64,000 nucleotides of DNA from Dictyoglomus thermophilum H-6-12 (GCF_000020965.1 NC_011297.1:600387-664386); one strand, 5' to 3'; counted from the first letter of the stretch, positions 39,384-49,286 are shown. Numbers and translations are program-made. Notes: generated from the sequence alone by a model not told the origin.

Positions 39384-40671
39384 ACAGGAAAGTCTATTTA
39401 AGGAAGACCATAACTATGAGCCTCTCTCTTTTAGGATGAGACCAAGAACCCTTGAGGAATTTCTTGGGGCGGAGGATATTATTGGAGAAAATTCTTTTTT
39501 GAGGAAAGCTATTAATAAAGGTTATCTTCCTTCTCTTATCGTTTATGGCCCTCCTGGATCTGGTAAAACCACTTTGTCAATACTCCTTGCAAAAGCTATT
39601 AATGCTGAGTTTATAGAGTTAAATGCTGCTATTGTGGGAGTACAGGAGTTAAAAGAAGCGCTTCAGAGGGCAAGGAGAAACCTTGAACTTTACGGGAAAA
39701 GAACTGTTCTTTTCCTTGATGAGATACATCATTTTAACAGGCTTCAACAAGATGTACTTCTTCCCTTTGTAGAAAAAGGAACAATTATCCTTATAGGTGC
39801 GACTACTGAGAATCCCTTCTTTGCTCTAAATACAACCTTACTCTCAAGATGTAGATTAATAGAACTTAAACCTTTGTCTAATGAAAATATTGAAAAAATT
39901 TTAAGAAGAGCTTTAGAGGATGAAGATCGAGGTCTTGGCAAAAAGAAACTGCAAATAACAGATGATGCAATTGAGGAGATTGTAAGGTTTGCTAATGGTG
40001 ATGCAAGAATAGCTCTAAATACATTGGAACTTGCTTCTTTTATGGCATCTCCCTTAGAAGATGGAAGATTAATGATTGATAGAGATGTAGTGAAGGAGGT
40101 TATTGGAAAGAGGGTATTTAGATATGATCAAAAAGGAGATGAACATTATCACACTATATCTGCTTTTATAAAGAGTATAAGAGGTTCTGATCCTGATGCA
40201 GCCTTATATTATCTTGCAAAAATGCTCCTCTCAGGAGAGGATCCGAGGTTTATAGCAAGAAGGTTAATTATTCATGCAGCTGAGGATATTGGTATGGCAG
40301 ATCCCTTTGCTATTGTCGTTGCTCAAGCAGCTTATTATGCGGTAGATGTTGTAGGTATGCCTGAGGCAAGGATACCTCTTGCAGAAGCTACCATATACCT
40401 AGCTACAGCTCCTAAAAGCAATAGTGTTATAATGGGAATTGACAAGGCAATGAAATATATAGAAGAACATGGAGTAGCGATAGTTCCAGAACATCTGAGG
40501 GGCAATTCTCCCGATTATATTTATCCTCATGATTATCCCAATCATTTTGTAAAACAGAGGTATCTTCCTGAAGGAGTAGAAGAATTTTTTTATAATCCTT
40601 CTGAGCAAGGTAGAGAAAAGAAGGTAAAGGAAAGGTTAGAGGCTTTATGGAGAGAAAGGTACAAAAAGTAA
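39376..40671 (+). CDS. rarA: Replication-associated recombination ATPase RarA (MgsA)
   Basis: 431 aa AAA+ protein of the clamp-loader clade that acts at stalled replication forks. Walker A GPPGSGKTTLS (near residue 54), Walker B VLFLDEIHHF, sensor GATTENPFFALN, LLSRCRLI, and the MgsA C-terminal tetramerisation domain (GSDPDAALYYLAKMLLSGED and YPHDYPNHFVKQRYLPEG). ATG lies in the last codons of the nuclease-like gene. Family length and motifs are standard. Confidence 0.95.
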   Translation: MDRQESLFKEDHNYEPLSFRMRPRTLEEFLGAEDIIGENSFLRKAINKGYLPSLIVYGPPGSGKTTLSILLAKAINAEFIELNAAIVGVQELKEALQRARRNLELYGKRTVLFLDEIHHFNRLQQDVLLPFVEKGTIILIGATTENPFFALNTTLLSRCRLIELKPLSNENIEKILRRALEDEDRGLGKKKLQITDDAIEEIVRFANGDARIALNTLELASFMASPLEDGRLMIDRDVVKEVIGKRVFRYDQKGDEHYHTISAFIKSIRGSDPDAALYYLAKMLLSGEDPRFIARRLIIHAAEDIGMADPFAIVVAQAAYYAVDVVGMPEARIPLAEATIYLATAPKSNSVIMGIDKAMKYIEEHGVAIVPEHLRGNSPDYIYPHDYPNHFVKQRYLPEGVEEFFYNPSEQGREKKVKERLEALWRERYKK

Positions 40672-41816
40672 TTCTTCTTTTAGTTTTTTTTGTTTTTGTT
40701 TTAGGGGGGTGTAAGGGAGAGAAAAAAATAGAGAAACATATAGATGAGAATAAGGTGATAAAGGAAAAGAGCATAGTAGTTCTTGATACAGAGATTGCAG
40801 AGGACATTATAAAAGATTATGAAAAGGATATAGAGAGATATATTGTTGAGGATAGGAAAGAAAGTTATCGGGATTATGTTCTAAACTGGAAATTTTACTC
40901 TATATATTTCAAAAATCCACTAACTAAATACTTTTTACTCGAGAAACTAAAATCTGAAGAACTAATAGTTGACAGAGTCAGAAGTTCTCAGGGAATAAGT
41001 GAAAAATATCAGATTTTTAGAAAATATCGTTTTTCTGAGGGGGATGAAAAAAACATAAAAATTGCTAATCTTTATTTTCCTATAAATAAAGTAAATGCTG
41101 ATAATCTTCCTAAGATTGCTTTTGTGGTTGATGATGTGGTAGAGGATAATTTTTGGACCCATGAGCTTTTAAATTTTCCTTATACTCTTAATATATCCAT
41201 AATACCTACTAGAAAAACAAAGGATATTGCAGAAAAAGTTTCTAAAAGAGGTTGGGAAGTGCTGATGCATCTTCCTATGGAGTCTATAAGTTATCCAAGA
41301 GATGCAAAATATTTAGTGTCGGAAGCTATAATGGTAGGTATGGATGAGGTAGAGATTGAGAATATCATAAAGACTCACCTTGAGAGATTTGGAAATGTTA
41401 AAATTTCCTGGGTTAACAATCATATGGGTTCAAAGGTTACGCAGGATTCTGAAACTATGGAAAGAGTCATAAAAGTCTTTAAGAAATATAATTTAGCCTT
41501 TCTTGACAGTAGAACTATTCTAAACAGTGTAGGTTATAAAATGGCAAATAGATCTGGAATACCAGCTCTTGAAAACATGTTATTCATTGATCATGAGAAT
41601 GATGAGGAAAGGATAAAAGCTAGATTTATTCAGGCAGTTAATATAGCTAAAAAGAGAGGATGGGGGGTTTTTATTCTCCATCTTAGACCAAAAACGATTA
41701 AAGTTCTTAATGAACTTGATAAGGAAGGCTTTTTTAATGATTTAGATCTAGTAAGGATCAGTGATCTATACGAAGTAATAAGTGAGCACTCATCGGGCCT
41801 AGCTTTAAAGAATTAG
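40647..41816 (+). CDS. Divergent polysaccharide deacetylase family lipoprotein
   Basis: 389 aa. An N-terminal signal with lipobox LGGC (VILLLVFFVFVLGGC) predicts a lipoprotein. After a charged region (about 25-150) comes the divergent polysaccharide deacetylase domain: KIAFVVDDV, LNISIIPTRKTKDIAE, GWEVLMHLPMES, WVNNHMGSKVTQD and LAFLDSRTI. Metal-binding Asp/His positions are retained. It may act on envelope glycans; relatives pair with EnvC-type proteins. Starts 25 bases inside rarA. The 3' end overlaps amyB on the other strand by 59 bases. Confidence 0.87.
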   Translation: MERKVQKVILLLVFFVFVLGGCKGEKKIEKHIDENKVIKEKSIVVLDTEIAEDIIKDYEKDIERYIVEDRKESYRDYVLNWKFYSIYFKNPLTKYFLLEKLKSEELIVDRVRSSQGISEKYQIFRKYRFSEGDEKNIKIANLYFPINKVNADNLPKIAFVVDDVVEDNFWTHELLNFPYTLNISIIPTRKTKDIAEKVSKRGWEVLMHLPMESISYPRDAKYLVSEAIMVGMDEVEIENIIKTHLERFGNVKISWVNNHMGSKVTQDSETMERVIKVFKKYNLAFLDSRTILNSVGYKMANRSGIPALENMLFIDHENDEERIKARFIQAVNIAKKRGWGVFILHLRPKTIKVLNELDKEGFFNDLDLVRISDLYEVISEHSSGLALKN

Positions 41817-43446
41817 TGTAAATATTTCCGCTAAATAGATCTCTGTACGTACCGTTCAGATTAAAGATTTCTTCTTTATCCTCTATATTTATAAGTACAA
41901 GTATGGATTCTTCTTGGGTTTCTTTGATAAAAGATATCATATCTGAAAATATAGGAATAAACGTACCTTTGTAAAGCGCTGGATGACTTTTTCTGATTTT
42001 AACTAATTGCCTGTAAAAATCTATAAGTTCTTTGTCTTGTTTGTCATCACTCCAGGGTATAGGAAGTCTTGCATGTTCGTGTAGAGTTCTATTTCCCTCA
42101 AGTATATCTCTGTACTGACTACATCCCATTTCTTGTCCATTGTAGATTATAGGTATTGCATTAATCGAGAATTGGAAAATTGAAGCTAATCTAAGTAATT
42201 TCTTATCTTTAGCAACCCATAGAAATCTATTTGAATCGTGATTTTCGAGAAAAGAAATTCTCTTGAATTTATTTCCATAGAATTTTTCTTCCAAATCGAT
42301 CATTTTTACAAACTCTTTGGTAGACCATCTTTTACCTATAAAAAAGTCTCTAATTATTTTAAAAAGATAAAAATCTAAAGTTCCGTCAAATTTGCCTACA
42401 TATTTTTTTGTTTCTTTCGGAGTCTCTACTATCTCTCCAAAATAGAAAGTTTCTGGAAATTCAGATTTCAAATTATAATAAAAAATACTCCAAAAATTAA
42501 TGTCAGGACCTGTAGCATGATCCATTCTATATCCAGAAATTCCAAATTCTCTTATCCAGTATTTGGCAGCATTTATTATATAATCTATCGCTTCCTTATT
42601 TTTAAGGTTTATTTTGGGCATTGACTTTACACCGAAAAAGGTTTCATAATCTTCTCCTTTAAATATAAACCAACTTCTTAGATTACTGTTTTTGTCTTTT
42701 AAAGCTTTCTGAAATATAGGATTTTTATATGACATATGATTTGGTACAAAGTCTAAGATTATTCTTATGCCTCTATTGAAGGCTTCCCTTACAAGTTTTT
42801 TTAAATCTTCTTTTGTTCCCCAAATAGGATCAATTTCAAAGTAATCCTCAATATCATAACCATGATATGATGTGCTTTTAAAAATGGGAGATATCCATAT
42901 GGTATTTATCCCAAGGTTTTCTATATAATCCAAACGGCTTAGTATCCCCTTCAGGTTTCCTCCTAATTTCTCTTTGAGGTTTTCAGAATATTCTACTTCT
43001 TTTTCATCTTTAGCAAATCTATCAATAAATATGTGATAAATTATACTCTCCTCACTCCATAAGGGTGCTTCAAAATTGTCTATTGAGAGATATTGCTCAT
43101 AGATTTTTTCATTCATCTCATAAAGGTGGATTTGATATAGACCATTTTCCTTTAAAGGAGGTATTTTTATTTTGATAATTTCGCTAAAGTTAAATATGCT
43201 ATCATTCCATTGAGTTTTTCTTTCCTGTATATTAAAGGTATATATTTCTCTGTTATCTTTGACAATTTTTCCTGAAGTAATGTGAAACTTTAATGGACAG
43301 TTAAAAGTAAATTCTATTTCATCTTCAGGCTTAGGATCTTCTGGTAAAACCTCTTCTAAATATATTTCTTCAAGTTTTTTAACTTCTCTTTCTACTAAAA
43401 ACTCTTTGTGGCATAAATCTCCGAATATTTTGTCATCGTATATCAT
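41758..43446 (-). CDS. amyB: Cytoplasmic alpha-amylase/neopullulanase, GH13
   Basis: 562 aa, no signal peptide. A short N-terminal beta domain (about 1-120) precedes the GH13 barrel: IYHIFIDRFAKDE, DFVPNHMS (region I), GYRMDHATG with the nucleophile Asp near 308 (region II), YFGEIVET with the acid/base Glu near 337 (region III), and FLENHDSNRF with the third Asp near 404 (region IV). A C-terminal beta domain ends the protein. Length and sequence fit my memory of Dictyoglomus thermophilum AmyB (562 aa), not checked. Preceded by GGAGG and a palindrome of LacI-operator type; divergent from a sugar kinase. Confidence 0.9.
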   Translation of the reverse strand: MIYDDKIFGDLCHKEFLVEREVKKLEEIYLEEVLPEDPKPEDEIEFTFNCPLKFHITSGKIVKDNREIYTFNIQERKTQWNDSIFNFSEIIKIKIPPLKENGLYQIHLYEMNEKIYEQYLSIDNFEAPLWSEESIIYHIFIDRFAKDEKEVEYSENLKEKLGGNLKGILSRLDYIENLGINTIWISPIFKSTSYHGYDIEDYFEIDPIWGTKEDLKKLVREAFNRGIRIILDFVPNHMSYKNPIFQKALKDKNSNLRSWFIFKGEDYETFFGVKSMPKINLKNKEAIDYIINAAKYWIREFGISGYRMDHATGPDINFWSIFYYNLKSEFPETFYFGEIVETPKETKKYVGKFDGTLDFYLFKIIRDFFIGKRWSTKEFVKMIDLEEKFYGNKFKRISFLENHDSNRFLWVAKDKKLLRLASIFQFSINAIPIIYNGQEMGCSQYRDILEGNRTLHEHARLPIPWSDDKQDKELIDFYRQLVKIRKSHPALYKGTFIPIFSDMISFIKETQEESILVLINIEDKEEIFNLNGTYRDLFSGNIYTNSLKLGPMSAHLLLRIDH

Positions 43447-43466
43447 TTTATTCTACCTCCAGTAAA

Positions 43467-43480
43467 TTAACTCGTGTTAA
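43467..43480. promoter_or_regulatory. LacI/GalR-type operator between amyB and the sugar kinase gene
   Basis: TTAACTCGTGTTAA is a 14-bp palindrome (12 of 14 matching) with the central CG of LacI-family sites. It lies at the expected start of the amyB transcript and over the -35 side of the kinase promoter, so one regulator could control both. Confidence 0.5.
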
Positions 43481-43496
43481 TTATTTTATCATAGTT

Positions 43497-43502
43497 TATA
43501 AT
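43497..43502 (+). promoter_or_regulatory. -10 element of the sugar kinase promoter
   Basis: TATAAT 40 bases before the kinase ATG. The -35 is poor (about 43474-43479), consistent with regulated expression. Confidence 0.4.
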
Positions 43503-43541
43503 GATTATACAAACATAAATTCTTAAGGAGGTAATGATAAC

Positions 43542-44489
43542 ATGATTATTGTGGGTGGTGAAGCACTTATAGATTTTACTCCTATAGAGATAAATGGTGA
43601 AATAGCATATATACCTAAAGAAGGTGGATCGCCATATAATGTAGCAATTACTTTGGGAAGATTGGGAGCACCTTGTGGTTTTTTTGGTAAGATATCTTAC
43701 GATTTTTTTGGAGAGATGTTGATTGAAAAACTGAAGAAAAATCACGTAGATATTTCCTTAGTATTAAGATCAGAGAAGAATACTACTCTTGCTTTTGTTA
43801 TCTTGAGAGAAGGAGAGCCTCATTTTATATTTTACGGAGAAAATACTGCTGATGTCTCTTTAGAAGAAAAGGATATACCCTTAATAGATCCAGAAAAAGT
43901 TGAGCTTATTCATTTTGGCTCTATATCTATGATAAGAGAACCAGGGTGTTTTGTATTAGAGAAAATGATGACTCAAAATCATGGGAAGGTCTTAATTTCC
44001 TTTGATCCTAATATAAGACCTAATTTAATAAGGGATAAGAATGATTACTTAAGAAAGTTTGAGGCTTGGCTTAAAACTATAGATATTCTAAAAGCAAGTA
44101 TTGCAGATATTAAATGGCTTTATGAGACAGAGAGTATGGATGAAATTGCCAGGTATTTTTTAGAAAAAGGTGTAAAAATATTTCTTTTGACTTTGGGAAA
44201 GGAAGGATCAATAGGGTATACTAAATTCTTTTCTGCTTTTTCTAAGGGAAAAGAGGTGAAAGTTGTTGATACAGTAGGAGCAGGCGATGCTTTTATGGGA
44301 GGATTCTTATATTATTTGAATTCTATAGGAAAATTGAATAAAAATTTTTTAGAAAATGTAACTAAGACAGAACTTGAAAATGCCTTAGATTTTTCCAATA
44401 CAGTTTCAGCTTTAACCTGTACTAAAAAAGGAGCCGAGCCACCATATTTGGCAGAGGTTGAAAATTTTATGGGTAAAAGGTATTATTGA
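43542..44489 (+). CDS. PfkB family sugar kinase (fructokinase-like)
   Basis: 315-aa ATP-dependent sugar kinase. PfkB signatures: VGGEALIDFTP and GGSPYNVAITLGRLG (sugar-binding N-terminus), SFDPNIRPNL, and the C-terminal catalytic motif DTVGAGDAFMGGF with the base Asp near residue 250. Fructokinase or 2-keto-3-deoxygluconate-type activity is possible; the FFGKISYDFFG segment favours fructokinase. Own promoter region shared with amyB suggests a role in sugar use. AAGGAGG precedes the ATG. Confidence 0.9.
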   Translation: MIIVGGEALIDFTPIEINGEIAYIPKEGGSPYNVAITLGRLGAPCGFFGKISYDFFGEMLIEKLKKNHVDISLVLRSEKNTTLAFVILREGEPHFIFYGENTADVSLEEKDIPLIDPEKVELIHFGSISMIREPGCFVLEKMMTQNHGKVLISFDPNIRPNLIRDKNDYLRKFEAWLKTIDILKASIADIKWLYETESMDEIARYFLEKGVKIFLLTLGKEGSIGYTKFFSAFSKGKEVKVVDTVGAGDAFMGGFLYYLNSIGKLNKNFLENVTKTELENALDFSNTVSALTCTKKGAEPPYLAEVENFMGKRYY

Positions 44490-44532
44490 ATGAAAAGTTT
44501 TGAAAAGTTTGTTTTTGAGGAGAGATTAAAAG

Positions 44533-45579
44533 ATGGAGTTAATACTTTTTCTTATACTGTTTGGCTTGCTCACTATACCTCATGAATTTGGACATTTTAT
44601 TTTTGCAAAGATTTTTGGGGTTAAGGTATATGAGTACGCTATAGGTTTTGGACCTAAAATCTTAGAAATAAAAGGGAAAGAAACAAGATTTGTACTAAGA
44701 CTTATTCCAATTGGTGGTTTTGTAAAAATGGCAGGAGTTGACGATATTAATCTTCCAGAATTTGAAGAAGTGCCTGAGAATAGAAGATTCTATAGAAAGG
44801 CTCCTTGGCAAAGATTTTTAATTTTATTTGCTGGCTCTTTTATGAATTTTGTTTTTGCGATAATACTTTTCATATCTATTTTTCTTATAGGTATTCCTCA
44901 GCCTATTCCTGTAGTAGATAAAGTATTAGAAAACAAACCAGCGAGTATGGCTGGAATTATGCCGGGAGATAGACTTCTATATATAAATGGGCAAAAAATT
45001 GAAGATATTTCTGATGCAGTCAGATTGATTACTGGATCTATAAAAGCTCCTGGAGAAGAAAAGTTTATAGAAGTTACGCTGGAGAGGGATGGAAATATTT
45101 TAACCTTCAGGGTAAAGCCCGAATGGAGTGAAGAACGAAAAGGTGGGGTAATAGGTATAGTATTTAAAACTGTTCCTAAGAAGTACTCTCTTCCTGCCTC
45201 GGTTAAAAATGGGATTTTAATGTTTGTAAATGCATTGCTTTTGATATTTTATGTTTTTAAGGCTTTGTTTAGTGGAGCTCAAGGTGTTTCTATTACAGGC
45301 CCTATTGGAATTGCTAAGATGACAGGAGAAGTGGCTTCTATGGGGCTGATTTATTATCTAAATTTCATTGCTCTATTAAGTGTACAAATCGGAATCTTTA
45401 ACTTATTGCCTATTCCTGCTCTTGATGGTGGAAGAATTCTTTTTATAATAATTGAGAAGGTAAGAGGTAAACCTATAGAAACAAGCAAAGAGGAGATAAT
45501 TCATTGGGTTGGCTTCTTAATATTGCTATTTTTAATGTTACTTGTGACTTTTTTTGATATACTAAACTTGAGAAAATGA
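44533..45579 (+). CDS. rseP: RIP metalloprotease RseP/RasP (site-2 protease)
   Basis: 348-aa intramembrane zinc protease. HEFGH at residues about 17-21 in the first helix, one PDZ domain (about 125-205, KPASMAGIMPGDRLLYING), then FNLLPIPALDGGRI with the metal-binding Asp and two last helices. Cleaves anti-sigma factors or signal remnants. Unusually it follows a sugar kinase rather than dxr, but the isoprenoid gene ispG starts four bases inside its end, preserving part of the common dxr-rseP-ispG order. Confidence 0.93.
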   Translation: MELILFLILFGLLTIPHEFGHFIFAKIFGVKVYEYAIGFGPKILEIKGKETRFVLRLIPIGGFVKMAGVDDINLPEFEEVPENRRFYRKAPWQRFLILFAGSFMNFVFAIILFISIFLIGIPQPIPVVDKVLENKPASMAGIMPGDRLLYINGQKIEDISDAVRLITGSIKAPGEEKFIEVTLERDGNILTFRVKPEWSEERKGGVIGIVFKTVPKKYSLPASVKNGILMFVNALLLIFYVFKALFSGAQGVSITGPIGIAKMTGEVASMGLIYYLNFIALLSVQIGIFNLLPIPALDGGRILFIIIEKVRGKPIETSKEEIIHWVGFLILLFLMLLVTFFDILNLRK

Positions 45580-46643
45580 ACAGGAAAAAAACAAGAGTTG
45601 TAAAAGTTGGAAATATAGCAATAGGTGGCGATAATCCTATAAGGGTTCAAAGTATGACGAAGACCCCTACTGTTGATATTAAATCAACGGTAAGGCAAAT
45701 AAAAAGACTTGCTAAAAAGGGTTGTGAAATTATTAGGCTTGGAGTACCTGATAAAGAATCAGCTTTAGCTTTAGGTAAAATAAAAAAAGCAAGTCCTATT
45801 CCAATAGTAGCTGATATACATTTCGATTATCGGCTTGCTTTGATAGCCCTGGAACAGGGGGTAGATAAATTAAGGCTAAATCCTGGTAATATAAAAAACC
45901 CCAAATATATTTCTCTTATTGCTAAGGAAGCAAAGGCTCGTGGGGTTCCTATAAGAGTTGGTAGTAATGCTGGTTCTTTACCTAAAGAGATTTTAGAAAA
46001 ATATAATGGACTTACACCTGAAGCTTTGGTAGAAAGTGCTCTTCATGAAGTTAGGCTTTTGGAGGACAATGATTTTACTGACATTGTTATCTCTGTAAAG
46101 GCTTCTTCGGTACCTTTGACTGTAGAAGCATATAGGCTTTTGTCTCAAAAAGTAGACTATCCTTTACATATTGGGATAACAGAGTCGGGTACTGTATTTC
46201 CTGGGACTATAAGATCTTCGGTTGGTTTAGGAATTCTTCTTTATGAGGGAATAGGTGATACTATAAGGGTTTCTTTGGCTTCTTCTCCTGATAAAGAAGT
46301 CGAGGTTGCATATGAGATCCTTGATAGCCTTGAATTAAGGAGAAAAGGGATAAGAGTTATAGCTTGTCCTATGTGTGCTAGATCTCATTTTCCAGTGCAA
46401 CAAGTTGCAAAAGAAATTGAGCGGAAGTTTAAGAACTATCCTTTAAACTTGGTGGTTGCAGTAATGGGTTGTGAGGTTAATGGGCCTGGAGAGGCAAAAT
46501 GGGCAGATATTGGTATTACAGGTTCAAAAGATAGGGTTATAATTTTTAGAAAAGGAAAGATAATTAAGGAGACTAATTTCAGGAATATAATTTCAGAATT
46601 GGAAGAGGAACTAGATAAAATAAAGGAGGTGAACTCAAATTAG
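45576..46643 (+). CDS. ispG: 4-hydroxy-3-methylbut-2-enyl diphosphate synthase (IspG/GcpE)
   Basis: 355-aa Fe-S enzyme of the non-mevalonate isoprenoid pathway, converting MEcPP to HMBPP. TIM barrel with [23 protein letters not shown] and LRLNPGNI; the C-terminal 4Fe-4S domain shows [11 protein letters not shown] and [11 protein letters not shown] with three Cys and the Glu ligand. Overlaps rseP (ATGA). Its stop TAG overlaps the ATT start codon of rny. Confidence 0.95.
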   Translation: MNRKKTRVVKVGNIAIGGDNPIRVQSMTKTPTVDIKSTVRQIKRLAKKGCEIIRLGVPDKESALALGKIKKASPIPIVADIHFDYRLALIALEQGVDKLRLNPGNIKNPKYISLIAKEAKARGVPIRVGSNAGSLPKEILEKYNGLTPEALVESALHEVRLLEDNDFTDIVISVKASSVPLTVEAYRLLSQKVDYPLHIGITESGTVFPGTIRSSVGLGILLYEGIGDTIRVSLASSPDKEVEVAYEILDSLELRRKGIRVIACPMCARSHFPVQQVAKEIERKFKNYPLNLVVAVMGCEVNGPGEAKWADIGITGSKDRVIIFRKGKIIKETNFRNIISELEEELDKIKEVNSN

Positions 46644-48150
46644 CACTTTAATAATAGCTGGATTACTATTCATTATAGGATTGGGTTTAGGATATTTTAT
46701 TAGAAGATACATAGAGAGCAAAACTATTCAGCTAGTTGAGAAAAGGGCCGAGGAAATTCTAAAAAAGGCCGAAGAGGAAGCGGAAGAAAAGAAAAGAAGT
46801 GCTCTTCTTGAAGCAAAGGAAGAGATATTTAAATTAAGAAATGAAGCTGAAAGAGAAATAAGAGAAAGAAGAAACGAACTTACAAATCTTGAAAGAAGAA
46901 TTCTTCAGAGGGAAGAAAATTTAGAAAGAAAAGAAGAGATTCTTGCCAATAAAGAGAGAGAGATAAATAATAGGCTTGAAAGTGTCAAAAGATTAGAAGA
47001 AGAGGCAATGAATGAGCTTCAAAAGATAGCTCAAATGACTAAGGAGGAAGCAAAAGAAATATTATTAAAACATGTTGAGGAAGAAATTCAGAAAGATATT
47101 GCCATAAAAATAAAAGAAGCAGAAGCTAAATATAAGGAGATGGCGGAAGAAAAAGCAAGAGAAATAATAACAGAGGCTATACAAAGGTGTGCTGTAGATC
47201 ATACTGTAGAGTCTACCGTTTCTGTAGTAAGTTTACCTAGTGAGGAAATGAAAGGAAGAATTATTGGTAGAGAAGGAAGAAATATTAGAACCTTTGAAAC
47301 ATTGACAGGAGTTGATTTAATTATAGACGATACTCCTGAGGCTGTAGTGCTTTCTTCTTTTGATCCAGTAAGGAGAGAAATTGCAAGGATTGCTTTAGAA
47401 AGGTTAGTAAAAGACGGTAGAATTCATCCTGCAAGAATCGAGGAGATGGTAAACAAAGCTAAAAAAGAAGTAGAAAACAGAATAAGAGAGGAAGGCGAAA
47501 GAGCACTAATAGAAGTGGGCATTCAAAATATTCACCCAGATCTTGTAAGAACTTTAGGAAGACTATATTACAGAACTAGTTATGGCCAAAATGTTTTACA
47601 ACATTCAATTGAAGTGGCCAAGATTGCAGCTATAATTGCTGCTGAACTCCATATGGACGTAAATCTTGCCAAGAGGGCAGGTCTTCTTCATGATATAGGT
47701 AAAGCAATTGATTATGAGGTAGAGGGATCTCACGCCACATTAGGCGCAGAACTTTTGAAGAAATATGGTGAACATCCTGATATAGTTCATGCTGTGGCAG
47801 CCCATCATGAGGAAATTCCGTTGGTTAAGCCTTTAGATGTTATAATACAAGTAGCAGATAGTATATCGGCTGTAAGACCAGGAGCAAGAAGAGAAAGCAT
47901 TGAGATATATATAAAGAGATTAGAGAAATTAGAAGAAATTGCTATGTCTTTTCCTGGGGTAGAGAAAGCTTATGCCATTCAGGCAGGTAGAGAGGTTAGG
48001 GTACTTGTAAGTCCAGAGGAAGTAGATGACCTTGCTGCTACAAGACTTGCTTATCAGATCGCAAAAAAGATTGAGAAGGAAATGGAATATCCAGGGCAAA
48101 TTAAGGTTACTGTAATTAGAGAGACAAGAGCTGTAGAGTACGCAAAGTAA
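46639..48150 (+). CDS. rny: Ribonuclease Y, starting at an ATT codon
   Basis: 503-aa membrane-anchored endoribonuclease that starts mRNA decay. N-terminal anchor [19 protein letters not shown], a long coiled coil (about 30-200), KH domain ([20 protein letters not shown]), and HD domain ([19 protein letters not shown]). Start choice: AGGAGG (46624-46629) lies nine bases before ATT 46639. The only in-frame ATG/GTG/TTG near the 5' end is TTG 46681, 51 bases from the ribosome site, and it would cut off most of the membrane anchor. ATT overlaps the ispG TAG (ATTAG). So initiation at ATT is strongly suggested. Followed by ymdB and spoVS, a conserved trio. Confidence 0.93.
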   Translation: MSTLIIAGLLFIIGLGLGYFIRRYIESKTIQLVEKRAEEILKKAEEEAEEKKRSALLEAKEEIFKLRNEAEREIRERRNELTNLERRILQREENLERKEEILANKEREINNRLESVKRLEEEAMNELQKIAQMTKEEAKEILLKHVEEEIQKDIAIKIKEAEAKYKEMAEEKAREIITEAIQRCAVDHTVESTVSVVSLPSEEMKGRIIGREGRNIRTFETLTGVDLIIDDTPEAVVLSSFDPVRREIARIALERLVKDGRIHPARIEEMVNKAKKEVENRIREEGERALIEVGIQNIHPDLVRTLGRLYYRTSYGQNVLQHSIEVAKIAAIIAAELHMDVNLAKRAGLLHDIGKAIDYEVEGSHATLGAELLKKYGEHPDIVHAVAAHHEEIPLVKPLDVIIQVADSISAVRPGARRESIEIYIKRLEKLEEIAMSFPGVEKAYAIQAGREVRVLVSPEEVDDLAATRLAYQIAKKIEKEMEYPGQIKVTVIRETRAVEYAK

Positions 48151-48152
48151 TT

Positions 48153-48941
48153 ATGAATATACTTTTCTTGGGAGATATAGTAGGAAGAATAGGCAGAAGG
48201 GGTGTAGGCCTTCTTCTGCCTCAGATAAAGAAAGAATATAAAATTGATCTTGTGTTGGCAAACATTGAGAATGCTGCCTCAGGTTTCGGTATTACCGAAA
48301 GCGTACTTAAAGAATTGATGGACTACGGTATAGATGCATTTACTAGTGGAAATCATATTTGGGATAAAAAAGAAGGCATTCCCTTATTAGATACCTATGA
48401 AAAAATATTAAGGCCAGCCAATTATCCTTTAGGAGTACCTGGAAGAGGTTATACTGTTTTAACACATTTGGACAAAAAAGTGGGTATAATTAATATACAA
48501 GGAAGAGTTTTTATGGAACCTATTGAGAATCCCTTTCATGTGGTTAAAAATATAGTTGAAGAAATGAAAAAAGATACTAAAATAATAATAGTAGATATAC
48601 ATGCTGAAGCAACGTCAGAAAAAATAGCTATGGGATATTTTTTAGATGGGATGGTTACAGCTGTTGTAGGAACACATACTCATGTGCAGACGGCTGATGA
48701 GAGGATTTTGCCTGGGGGGACAGGTTATATAACAGATCTTGGTATGTGTGGGGCTTTAGATTCAGTTTTAGGTGTTGAGAAGGAGGCTGTTCTTAAAAAA
48801 TTTCTTCTCCAAATACCTCAAAAATTTAATGTACCAGAGAAAGGACTTTTTAAAATGGAAGGGGTGATTATAGAGGTAGAAGAAGAAAGTGGAAAAACAA
48901 AAAACATTATAAGGTTACAAAGGAGGGGAGAGATTAAATAA
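48153..48941 (+). CDS. ymdB: YmdB family metallophosphoesterase
   Basis: 262-aa dimetal phosphodiesterase: NILFLGDIVGRIGRR, NIENAASGFGIT, TSGNHIWDKKE, IDIHAEATSEK-like segment (VDIHAEATSEK) and GTHTHVQTADERILP. In Bacillus YmdB hydrolyses 2',3'-cAMP and affects biofilm choice; its gene follows rny as here. ATG two bases after the rny stop. Local 9-bp inverted repeat AGGCAGAAG/CTTCTGCCT near its start. Confidence 0.92.
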   Translation: MNILFLGDIVGRIGRRGVGLLLPQIKKEYKIDLVLANIENAASGFGITESVLKELMDYGIDAFTSGNHIWDKKEGIPLLDTYEKILRPANYPLGVPGRGYTVLTHLDKKVGIINIQGRVFMEPIENPFHVVKNIVEEMKKDTKIIIVDIHAEATSEKIAMGYFLDGMVTAVVGTHTHVQTADERILPGGTGYITDLGMCGALDSVLGVEKEAVLKKFLLQIPQKFNVPEKGLFKMEGVIIEVEEESGKTKNIIRLQRRGEIK

Positions 48942-48985
48942 TTTAAAAGTCAGCCATGGGAAGAACATATAAAGGAGGTAGGTTT

Positions 48986-49249
48986 ATGGTAGAGGTATTA
49001 AAAGTTTCAGCCAAATCTAATCCTAATGCAGTAGCAGGTGCGTTAGCTGGTGTGATTCGTGAAAAAGGACGTGCAGAAATCCAAGTAATAGGAGCAGGAG
49101 CTGTGAACCAAGCTGTTAAAGCAATAGCTATCACAAGAGGGTATGTAGCTCCAAGTGGTATTGACTTAATTTGTATTCCAGCATTTACTGATGTACAAAT
49201 TGATGGAGAAGAAAGAACAGCCATCCGTTTTATTGTAGAACCTCGATAA
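48986..49249 (+). CDS. spoVS: Stage V sporulation protein S homologue
   Basis: 87 aa, nearly identical in pattern to SpoVS: VLKVSAKSNPNAVAGALAGV, IQVIGAGAVNQAVKAIAI, GIDLICIPAFTDVQIDG and a VEPR end. SpoVS is an Alba-like small nucleic-acid-binding protein; in non-spore-formers it is assumed to be a general regulator. The start is ATG 48986 behind AAAGGAGGTAGGTTT, not the upstream ATG which adds unrelated residues. Followed by a strong terminator. Confidence 0.93.
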   Translation: MVEVLKVSAKSNPNAVAGALAGVIREKGRAEIQVIGAGAVNQAVKAIAITRGYVAPSGIDLICIPAFTDVQIDGEERTAIRFIVEPR

Positions 49250-49286
49250 GGATTCTTGTTTAGAAAGTAAAAAGTAAAAGGTTAGA

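Noticed and set aside
46681..48150. rny starting at TTG 46681
   Set aside because: No ribosome site at suitable distance and most of the membrane anchor would be lost; ATT 46639 fits better.
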